Positions 55,601 to 64,000 of a stretch of DNA of 64,000 bases are shown piece after piece. The first letter of the stretch is position 1. Each line of letters starts with the position of its first letter. The translations under genes were made by a program, and so were the position numbers. Origin of the DNA: Trebouxia sp. TZW2008 (lineage: Eukaryota; Chlorophyta; Trebouxiophyceae; Trebouxiales; Trebouxiaceae). The notes below the pieces were generated by a model. It saw only the letters and a list, made by a program, of their open reading frames with translations, searched no databases and was not told the origin of the DNA. The DNA lies in the NCBI GenBank assembly GCA_002118135.1, contig BDIU01000366.1:62001-126000 (forward strand), read 5' to 3'.

Positions 55601-57988
55601 CCGCAGCCAGAAGCGTGACAATTCTACCCGCTGCCAGAAGCGTGACAATTATACACGCTGCCAGAAGTGTGACACTTGTATACGCTGCAACAAATTCTGA
55701 CGGCTTGTGTACAACCTTCTACGCCAACAACAGGACAAAATGTATACAAGCAGCACACACACTGCATGATGTCTAATTTGGCGCAGGTCAAAATCAGCCT
55801 GATTGCAGTGACAGCCTTGTTGAACAGACATGTGTTGAACACGCATGTGTCACACCAGAAAGCAGTGATTCCAGAAGACAGACTGAAAGTTACCTCTCCG
55901 ACTTCAGTACGCTTGGCAACAGCCGCCTTGTTGACCAGCTTGGCCTCGTGAGTCTTGTAGCGTAGGTCGAAGTCAGCCTTCTCCAGCTCACGCTCTGAGG
56001 CAGCCAGGTCACGCACACGGTCATCTACATCACCCTTGGCATCAGACAGAGCCATCCTGCATGCCAATGATACCATTGTCAATTTGATCATAATCATGAT
56101 CACGGCAGAAATATTGACCATGTCCATCCATCATGACGACTATCATGACAACTGTTGAAATTTTCACACACTGTATTGCCAAAGATGCTTGTGACCATTA
56201 CTGTGATTAAGCTTCATGCCATCAGGCCAATGATCACTGTACATGAACGCTGTCCAGGGTGTAATGAGCAATCTCAAATGATTGCAACACAGCCCATGCT
56301 CAAGCATTGTCACCACAAGTGTGCAATGCCTGACCTTGGGCGTACCGGGAGGCCCTGCTGCACGAGTGTCGAGCTGTTACAAGCATTGTGTGCAGCTGTG
56401 TCGTTTGATTCTGTCACATGCTCTGCCCCTGAAATATACAGGTAGACCCTGGTTGCAGGCGTTCTAGTCCCTGGGCTCAAGAGAGTCAGATTGCCATATG
56501 AAGTGCTGACCTTGTGTCATACAGGTAGGCCCTGGTGCAGCCAGGCAGGTCCTTGGCGTCTGGTGAAAATATTTGTTTCACGAACTTTGCCATTCTGAGA
56601 GAAGTGGTGTGCAAAATAGTGATGAATGCTTGTCCTATCAGTAAACAGTTCTACTGGGGAAGCCAATGCATAGGCGTTGTTAGTGTAAAGACGCGATGGC
56701 TGACCTTGTGTCATACAGGTAGGCCCTGGTGCGGCCTGGCAGGTCCTTGGCAGCATTTCTGGTCTCCTGCTCCAGCTGCATGGCCTGCTCAGCTTCTGAG
56801 CGGGCCTCATTGCTGCGGCGTGCCAAGTCAGCGGCCTCGCGCATCTTGTACTCAACATGCCTGGCCTCGCGCTCAGCCTCTGAGATCTTGACGCGAGCAT
56901 GCTCCCACTGCAACAGCATTGCTGCGCTGACGAAAGGGTAGACTTTACTGACAGACAGCACAACTTTTGAGTTAACAAATGTCAGCAGTCTTGTCCATGC
57001 GGCGGGCATGCTGCATGATTTTGGTGCAAGCTTTCTGTCACAGCAGCAGGAGGCGAAGAAGCAAGGAGCACATAGACATGAGACATGGCTACACATGATG
57101 CAGCAAGTTCTGGTGTGCTTTGCAGCATGATGAGTACTGAGCGTGTACTTCTGCAAGCTTGAACGATTACGAGTGGTGGACATCAAAATAAGACTATCTC
57201 CAAACACACAGCTGGCGGTTAAAATTTCAATGATGCTCAAAATTGCATGAAGTCTGCTCAGCCTGTGAGTGATGTATGCCACCCTACTTGTGTCAATGCT
57301 GTTACAGTACGTCAGCCAAGTTAATAGATTTTGCTGTCTACCTGCTGGCCAGCCTCATCATAGTGAGGAACTTCAGCTGTCTCAAGGCGCTTCTGCACAA
57401 TCTTGGACATTGCCAAGTTTCCAGCCTTCCTGTGCCTGCTGCCAAGCTCATACTCGTACTCAGGAGTCTTTGGCTTGAACAGAGGGCCCTGCTCTGCGCG
57501 CAACCTGGCCTCTGCTTGTGTCTGCAACATGCAAACCAGCTTGTGACTAGCAGTCAGGCTAATTGCACAAAACAGACTTTTGCACGACAGCAATGCATCA
57601 AGTTGTGATAGTTGCTGTTTGCGGCCACCAACGGCCGGTCCAGACATGCAGCGAGCGTTGTTCTGGCACGGCTTAGTCATAAGCATGTACGCCTGCTCAC
57701 CAGAAAGCCGGGCACGACTGGCTTGAGCTCCACGTCGGGATCTTGCTTGAATCTGAAGAGCATGCGGTCTGCAGTTCGGCTGGTCTTGCGCGGGGTCACA
57801 GCCTGCCTTGGAAAGCCGCTCGGGTACAGCTCGTTCACATACTCGGGAACAGCACTGGACTGCAAGTTGTCGCGGCGCATGTGCCCATAGGTGTGGGTAC
57901 GAGCATGTGCATTTCCGTATCCAGATGGAGGGTACTTAGAGACGGAAGTGCCGATCTCGGGATCCTGAGTCCTCTCGACACTAGCCAT
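52625..57988 (-). CDS. Coiled-coil protein C with Gln/Gly/Asn-rich tail
   Basis: No named family recognised. The start is ATG at 57988 (MASVERTQDPEIGTSVSKYP). A Tyr/Pro-rich N-terminus (about 95 residues) leads to exons at about 57342-57522 (GPLFKPKTPEYEYELGSRHR), 56720-56910 (EAEREARHVEYKMREAADLA), 55893-56056 (DAKGDVDDRVRDLAASEREL), 54824-55011 (KLQQLKQDADAAEERAAAVS), 54098-54233 (EYAVATAEAEMAEAKSVRQG) and 53231-53391 (ALWQEALETGQKVHPLTEET). The final exon (52625-52787) encodes a low-complexity tail of NQ, GQ and QQ repeats ending QQQATVV. Long charged coiled coil plus a polar tail matches the build of genes A and B, though direct sequence similarity is weaker. Three of its exon edges and its last exon are tandemly copied. 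A structural or stress-related role is a guess. Confidence 0.7.
53055..53275 (-). repeat. Duplicated exon end in coiled-coil gene C
   Basis: The donor side of an exon (plus strand CACACCTGCTCAGCGTTGCG then CTCAATGATGATG, at 53230-53272) recurs at 53057-53098 as CACACCTGCTCAGCGCTGCG. The copy lies in the intron before the last exon. A GATGAT/ACATGT microsatellite separates the two. Confidence 0.85.
54150..54500 (-). repeat. Two to three copies of an exon start in coiled-coil gene C
   Basis: The acceptor side encoding YAVATAEAEMAEAKSVRQG occurs at about 54165-54240 and, nearly intact, at 54287-54360. A much decayed third copy (ACTGCATGCTCCTG) lies near 54475-54500. Either of the first two acceptors could be used. 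Confidence 0.8.
56430..56765 (-). repeat. Three copies of an exon end in coiled-coil gene C
   Basis: The exon end AAKDLPG(R/C)TRAYL with its donor (plus strand GTGTCATACAGGTAGGCCCT) is at 56710-56765, again at 56507-56560, and partly at 56430-56460. The second copy is nearly identical to the first. Confidence 0.9.
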
Positions 57989-58411
57989 GTTTACTACTCT
58001 ACGTTAGAGATCTGGGATCTCAGCACTGCTAAGCGACACACACGCCGCTGAGATATGCTCCTGTGACGCTGTCGGAAGACTAAGCCTACTGTCGCGCTAC
58101 TGTGCTGCGACAAAGTTTTGATGAGGTCCGATTCTGAGCTGCGCTTGTTCGGACAACACCAGCTCACTCGTTTTTCCAAAATTTGCAGCTGCGGCCACCC
58201 GTGTCGGCTGAGCAATGATTGATGATTTTGCACTGCAATGCAGTGAACGCTGCCCAGTGCCACATCTGACGTAGCGGTGGGCCAGCTGATTAGGTCAACG
58301 CAGTTGCGCTGCGCCGGAGGTAACAACGCCTCGTCGACAGCCTGTCGGAGTGAGTTTTGACTTGTAGCTCGTATCTAGACGATCAGGTGGCGTCAGCCTA
58401 TATTGATCAGG
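57989..58411. promoter_or_regulatory. Divergent promoter region, coiled-coil C / DJ-1-like genes
   Basis: 423 bp between opposed start codons, CpG-richer than the introns. No specific element named. Confidence 0.5.
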
Positions 58412-59891
58412 ATGCCTCGGCTGAACGGTCGTGTCGAGTCGCAACGCATATTGCTCGTGTGTACCAGCAATCCGAGACTCGGGGACTCAGACCGTGAGAC
58501 AGGTGTTTGGTAAGTTTGCCGAATATTGCCACTAGCAGTTGCTTCAGGCTTGCAGAGGAACTGCTACTTCGCATGTCACGGCATCCGAAAGCCTCGCAAA
58601 TGCGTATCACAACTCAGATCCTGCGTTGTTAGTGTAGCTTTCGGGTGGTATGCAGAGGCTTATGCTGCGTCGTCTGGCTTCGTTTGTGGTCCCAACTTTG
58701 CACGATGCGAGAGTTATGTGATCGTGTAGCCCAGTACGGTGCTGTTGCTTGCAGGGCCGAGAGTTTGTTCGCAGCTTACTACTTTTTCACCAGGAAAGGA
58801 TACGAGGTCACTTTGGCTTCAGTCAAGGGAGGCAAACTACCAATTGACCCCAAGAGTGTGCAGTCACCATTTCTGTCCACAATCGTGAAGAAGGGCTTGA
58901 CAGATGGTATAGTCTATCACCAGCCAGGAATACAGTCAGCTATGCTGCTTACTAAGCATCAATGTGAATTGCAAAACTTGCACAGTGTCACATGTGATGG
59001 TGTTATCTTGTTTTGCAGTCAGCTATGACATTTTGGCTTGCTTGCTAAGCATCTTTGTGGCTCCACAACTATCACAGTCTCAAATGCATGATCATGTCAT
59101 TCTGCATTTTGAACAGACAAGACCGCACAGTTTGCGTCAACAAAACAAGCTAACCAGTCCTTTGTTGCGGTACAGACTACGTCATGGCAAGAGTAAACAC
59201 CAGCGCCTGCATTGTCTACATTGACGGTGCTGAGTTCGATGGCATCTACATTGTGGATGGCCTTGGCATCATGTGGGATGGAGTGTACAACAGCGAGATC
59301 ATCAGAGTTGTGCAAGAAGCTTTGAGAGCTGGCAAAATGGTGGCAGCTGTTGGTCATGGTGTTGGCGCCTTGTGCAATGTGACAGATGACAGAGGCAACT
59401 TCATTGTTGCTGGCAAGCAGGTAGACAGCAACATATGAATGCTTGATCTCTCATCTCCACAGCATCGTGTCCTCATCCATTTTAGGTGCCTCAGGATTTC
59501 CAAACGCATGCATGATCACATCTGTCATGTGAGAGACACGTCTGATGGTTTGAGAGTTGATGTTGTATTGCTGCTTGCGCCTCTGCCTGCGCAATCAGGA
59601 TGCCGGTTTTGTGTGAGAACAGCGAAGCTGACTGATGTGTGTTAATGTCAGGTGACCGGTACAACAGACACAGAGGAGGAACTACTTGGAGCAGGCGGCA
59701 TGGTCCCATTCTCCATTCAGGCAAAGTTGAGGAGATATGGTGCAATCTTCAGACAGGGCACCAGTGACACAAGGCCCTTTGCCACGCGATCTGGCCACAT
59801 TGTGACAGGGCAGAACGCTGCCAGCTCACTCATAACAGCAGAGGGCTTGGTTGAGGCTATGAGCCTGGGTGTACGTATGACTGTTGTATAG
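58412..59891 (+). CDS. DJ-1/PfpI superfamily protein (Hsp31-like) lacking the nucleophilic cysteine
   Basis: Four exons (58412-58509, 58755-58906, 59176-59420, 59652-59891) join in frame to 244 residues, close to Hsp31/class I glutamine amidotransferase-like proteins. Family landmarks are RILLVCTSNPRLGDSDRETG near the N-terminus, GYEVTLASVKGGKLPIDPKS, FDGIYIVDGLGIMWDGV, and VTGTTDTEEE with HIVTGQNAASS near the C-terminus. Active family members carry a nucleophile elbow of the form A-V-C-H-G-P; here it reads AAVGHGVGAL (GGT at the Cys codon), and the usual G-G-H-G-P is DGLGI. The glyoxalase/deglycase or peptidase activity typical of the family is therefore unlikely; a binding or chaperone role is possible. 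The last exon contains a donor-like GTACGT at 59871, so an alternative end is possible. Confidence 0.85.
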
Positions 59892-60745
59892 GGGTAATGA
59901 TGATTCATCAGAGGTGTAGCACAATGTGACTGTGTGGAGTTACACCGCACTGAGCCCTAGCAATTGACAGTAATTGTGGGTGTTTACAGTTATCAAGGGT
60001 GCGAGCAGCATAACATAGATTGAGGTAGCAATTGATCCACAGTGTTGTTTTGCACATAATGCAGTTCTAACAGCAGGTACCCTGACATGTACTGATGACC
60101 AACTTGACTTTGAATTTGACGGGCAACGGCATTGTGATTAAGTCCCTGCCATCAGCTGAAACTACAGGCAGGCTGTGCTCTTTCTGAATAAGCTGTGCTC
60201 AGTTCAACTGAAACCAGTCACTCTTTTCGCTGTTGCCTGTGATGTGCTGTAAGCCTGAATGTCACGCGTACGGCCAATGGTCATGCATCACAGCTGCTCG
60301 GCTTGCTGCATATCAGTCGAATGCTGCAATTTTGCAAGTTGATATCAGTCTCGTGTCTGGCTGCTATGACAGACAAAGTTGACGCTGCACAATTTCAAAT
60401 AACATTCACCTGGCGAATCAGGAAAGTGAGCAATAAGCAATGCCCTGATGTTGATGTGGCGCAGCAGTTTTCAGAAAGTGATGACAGAAGGGCTGTGTAC
60501 CAATGCCCAAAAAGATTGTTAGCCATACAAATATACTTTTCTGACCTAGCCAGCGAAGAACTCAAAAATCACTGATGGGCCACCATCCAAGATTTGGCTG
60601 CACCCAAACTCACTTCTTTGACACAATGAAGCAGACCACCAAGCTAGAGTAGAGCCTGCATCGCATGGTGCAAACACCGTAACACATAGTCCGAATTCAG
60701 CAGCATGTGGAATGTGAGTTCTGCAACTCATCCGCAAACAAAGGG
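59892..60745. other. Intergenic region between convergent genes
   Basis: Both neighbours end here. An open stretch at about 60378-60575 (DKVDAAQFQITFTWRIRKVS) has no recognised family and no splice support. Otherwise nothing seen. Confidence 0.4.
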
Positions 60746-63700
60746 TTATAGAAGCGTGATTGAAGCTTGCTTCGTGAGCAGTCTATGCAACTGGTCTGTC
60801 AGCTTGTCTAGCCTTGAAACAATAGTGTCTTGCCTGCTGGCAACAGCTTCAACCACTTGCAGCAGCTCTGCCTGCAAAATAAACGACAAGTGGTGAGCAT
60901 AGTAAGTGCTTTTGAAGCAATAGAGCAGCTGTCTGTCATGTGCAAGAATTGGTGACCAATCACTTGCTGGATGCAGTCTCAAGGGAACAGGTCAATGGTG
61001 AAAGTGACGCACAAACGAGCATGACAGATGCAATCATGGTCTCACAACAATGTGCACACGATGCTGCTGCTGGCGCGCTGCAGCAACGATGACAGCCACA
61101 AGTGTAAAGGGCAATTTGAGACTGCTTAGCTGATGCTATGCAAACTACTGGATCAGCTGCTGCAACGGCATGCAATCAACACCACAGTCTGCATGCTGCA
61201 GCAACACTATCAACCAGAACTGTGCAAGGTAGGCTGGGACTGCCAACTGGTGACAGTTACAGTGCTGAAAAAGCCACTGCAACAGCATGCAAAGCACTTT
61301 ACAGTTTGTGTGCTGTAGCGACACTCTTAGCCAGAAAGGCAGGCTGAAAGTGCCGACCTGATGCTGCGCAAACTGCTGGGTCAGGTGCTGGTTTGAGGCC
61401 TGCAAATCCTCTCTGAAGCCCATCAGCCTGTCTTCCATCGCCTGCTGGACTGCCTGCAGCACAACATCAGTCAAGCCATGATGTCTGCTAAGAGACATCT
61501 GTGGCGACCAAAGCAGGATTCTTTGGTTGATGCCTCATAAACTTCTTAAGCATATGCCGGCTTAAAATTGGGACATCCTTGGGCTATAATCTGAACCACC
61601 TGTGATAATCTTGCTTGACCTCAAGACATGCTGTGTATATGATTTTTGTCAGCAGCATGTCAAGAGCTGATGTCCAGGGCTAATAACAGGACAGCTACAC
61701 CTGGACTTTGTTGAGATACCATCTCTGAAAGTATTGACTTTTCATGCTGTTCTGACCTGGCAAGCGTTTCACGTTAGGTTTGGCAAAGAGTTTGCCCCAG
61801 ATTGCTGAATGCAGCAAGATAGTGTCAGGCAATTGACGCTATACTTGATACAAGACATAAGCTGGGCATCAGCATGCAATGAATCTGTGCTCTTGAGGCT
61901 TTGCAATATCCTGTTTGGCTGCCACGGCTTGTCGATACAAGCAACTATATAAATCCACCATGCAAGTGCATTAGTCTGAAGCAGACTGCCGTTAAGAATT
62001 GAACATGCAAAAAGCAGCAGGCAGAAGCATACACACCGCAATCAGCTGCTCTGACTGAAGCTGTGCAGATGGACCCATCAGCACGCTCCTATGGTCAAAA
62101 TGCATTTCACTATGCCCATGCTCCCTAGGGCTCTGATGCAATCCAGGGTGTATGCTTTGTGCCTGTGGAGTGTCTGCAATCACTTCTGCAGCTATGTCAG
62201 CCAGCTTGCTGTGGGTGTCTCCTTGAGCACCAGGGGTCTGATGGGGGTGGGGTTGGGGACCCTGTGATCTTTGCCAGATGCCGTGCACAGGGCTGTTGGG
62301 CCAAGCAGCCCCTGCCTGAGGGACAGGTGCCTGGGGCAGGGCACTTGAGGCAGGGCCGTCCGGTGCAGCCCCTGCTGCCTGAGGCAGGGCAGGAGGCACA
62401 GGACTGCTTGGCGCAGCCCCAGATAAAGGTGGCCTGCCAGCATCAGGCAAGGCTTGTGCTCCTGACTGTGACATCAGTCTTGAGGAATCTGGCTGAAGCA
62501 AACCAGGGCCAGCAAGAGTTGGGGTGCGCTGTTGGGCCTTGAGAGCAGGAGTGGCAAAGGTGAGTGTGGGTGTTGCAGCTTTGTCATCAGGCGTTGTGGG
62601 TTGCTGCTCTTGCTGAGGAGCTTCTAGACGCCTGCCAACCCCTGCAAGTCAAGAGTACAAGCTGTCAGGTGTTAACCTTCAAGAATGGGTTGCTTTGCCA
62701 AAATGTGGCAAGTTCTGACAACAAGTCAAGCTGAGGCAGCGCAGCAGTGAGCTGCTGTAGGCTTTCCTGGCTTTCAGCTCGAACAGCCTTCACTTCTATG
62801 CGTGGCTTTGCCGATCATGTCACTAGCAGCGCGTAGACTATTCTGTCTTGGCACAGACCACAAGCATGAATGCAAGCCTAGTCAAGTTCTTCAATGGCAA
62901 TACCTGCAGTGCTGGGTTGTTGAGCAGTGTCACTAGGCTTTTTGGCCCATGCCGCCAGTGCTGCTCTGGGGCCCAAATCAGGGAAGGTGGACATAGGGGT
63001 GGCTGCCGAGCTGAACTGAAAGCCTGACATGATGTTGGTGTCCAAAGGGGAGAACACTGCCATGGCTGCATTGTTGGCCTGCATGACAGCAGCCAGGGAT
63101 GGTTTGCCTGGATGTCAACTGTGTATTCAGCTCATTGCAAACGGCACTGGAGCACATGCCAGCATTGCCAAGAACACATGTCAGCTTAAGTTTGGCCTAA
63201 GCAGACTACATCCAAAAACATTCAAAAGAGATACCATGTGGTCTTCAGCCCATGCATAGCCCAGACAGTGGCAACGAACAGCTTGCAGGTGCTTACATGC
63301 GTTGCTGGTGCAGGCGTAGCGAGCATAGCTGAAGACTGCTCTGGAACCACAGTTGGTGGCATGGCATGGCTGTCAGCTGAGCTGTGCATGCTGTATGTCA
63401 CATGGAATGATTAAGTACATGCAGAAGCCAGATTGTGGTACTGCATATTGCTTACATGAGTTGCTGGTGCAGGCGTAGCAAGCACTGCTGACGACTGCTC
63501 TGGAACCACAGTTGATGGCATTGCGCTGCCGTCAGCTGAGCTGTGCATGCTGCGTCTTGCATGAGGGTCTGCCTTGACAGCCGTCTTAGCGGACTTTGCC
63601 ACTGCGGTGTGCTGCCAATGCAGGTCTTTGATTGGCTGAAGGCCAGGGCAGGTGGTCTGGTCCCAAGGGGCTGCCAGCTTTCTTGGATCGTACAGCAGCA

Positions 63701-64000
63701 CAGTGCCCTCTGCACACAACAGCTCCTTTGCTCTGCTGTCACAGTATAGCATGCAACTTGCATCCCTCACAACGCTTGACACCATCGCGTTGATGTCAGC
63801 TGTGGGCCAAGGACAGCAATCATCTTACAAGCTGGTGGACAGACGTGCCTCATCAGGTGACAATTGTCACAAGCACAGACTGCTTGATGCCGTTTGGGAC
63901 ATTGTTGAGAAGATGCATAAAACATGCTACCGTGGAGAATGGGCTTCATGGTTGACATTCAAACCGCTTGCGACACCATCTTGTGCTGACTGTTACCATG
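60746..64000 (-). CDS. NEDD1-like protein (gamma-tubulin complex adaptor), 5' part outside window
   Basis: NEDD1 recruits gamma-tubulin ring complexes to spindles and nucleation sites via an N-terminal WD40 propeller and a C-terminal helical region. Visible exons: 63456-63799 (end of the propeller, EGTVLLYDPRKLAAPWDQ and PIKDLHWQHTAV, as in the last WD40 blade of NEDD1), 62904-63078 (AMAVFSPLDTNIMSGF, like the FSP motif in the NEDD1 linker), about 62040-62640 (Pro/Gln/Ala-rich linker), 61350-61455 (AVQQAMEDRLMGFREDLQAS then QHLTQQFAQHQ, like the NEDD1 helix IQETLDDFREACHRDI with KQFHMQ) and 60746-60872 (LLQVVEAVASRQDTIVSRLD and stop). The first WD40 blades lie to the right of the window. The assignment rests on order and short motifs, so a different WD40 coiled-coil scaffold is possible. 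Confidence 0.65.
61070..61400 (-). repeat. Tandem copies of an exon end in the NEDD1-like gene
   Basis: The donor side of the exon ending QQFAQHQ (plus strand CTGATGCTGCGCAAACTGCT, 61358) recurs at about 61128 (CTGATGCTATGCAAACTACT). Intron words such as GCAACGGCATGCAATCAAC and GCAACAGCATGCAAAGCAC repeat between them, giving two to three units. Confidence 0.75.
63290..63560 (-). repeat. Duplicated exon end in the NEDD1-like gene
   Basis: The exon end STVVPEQSSAVLATPAPATH with its donor (63456-63560) recurs at about 63296-63400, 163 bp away. The copy keeps an identical CAT/GTAAGC donor and has an acceptor-like ACATACAG just before MHSSAD, so it could be spliced as an exon, though out of frame. 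Confidence 0.9.

Overview
The window is nuclear DNA from an intron-rich eukaryote, most likely a green alga (chlorophyte, possibly trebouxiophyte). The evidence is many short GT-AG introns, plant-type families (AUX/LAX permease, AVT3-type amino acid transporter, half-size ABCG transporter, ANTH clathrin adaptor, NEDD1-like protein), no bacterial-style operons, and TGCA-rich noncoding DNA. The assignment is an inference from gene content and style; no marker gene proves it.

Layout, left to right: the 3' part of an AUX/LAX-like permease (minus, runs off the left edge); an AVT3-like vacuolar amino acid transporter (minus, 4368-8456); divergent from it an ANTH/AP180-type clathrin assembly protein (plus, 8963-17048); two related coiled-coil genes in tandem (plus, 17777-22945 and 23532-29430); a gene-poor stretch with a remnant of a non-LTR retrotransposon; a multi-zinc-ribbon protein (minus, 32577-33529); an ABCG half-transporter (minus, 38127-44378); divergent from it a PWWP-domain protein (plus, 44880-47889); a 2OG-Fe(II) oxygenase (plus, 48321-51583); a third coiled-coil gene (minus, 52625-57988); divergent from it a DJ-1/PfpI-family protein lacking the nucleophilic cysteine (plus, 58412-59891); and a NEDD1-like protein (minus, 60746 to beyond the right edge). 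For the AVT3, ABCG, PWWP, 2OG oxygenase and DJ-1 genes the exons I placed by eye join in one open frame (448, 613, 789, about 484 and 244 residues). The other models are approximate. The genes do not form one pathway; this is ordinary mixed eukaryotic gene order.

The most unusual property of the window is not a gene. At about eighteen places in seven of the genes, a segment of roughly 60-180 bp that straddles an exon-intron junction (exon edge plus splice site plus flanking intron) has been tandemly copied 2 to 9 times. One copy is usually intact and the rest have decayed in the intron or just beyond the stop codon. Examples are four copies of a clathrin-box exon edge, nine copies of a coiled-coil exon edge, eight copies of the ABCG terminal exon edge and four copies of the last-exon acceptor of the oxygenase. 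A purely coding duplication of the same kind lies in the PWWP gene. This looks like a recurrent local process that creates decoy or alternative splice sites, and possibly introns.

Two repeat families are also present: a 170-210 bp terminal-inverted-repeat element (three copies, one contributing a splice donor) and 5'-truncated copies of a non-LTR retrotransposon tail (three copies, one with the end of the reverse transcriptase ORF).
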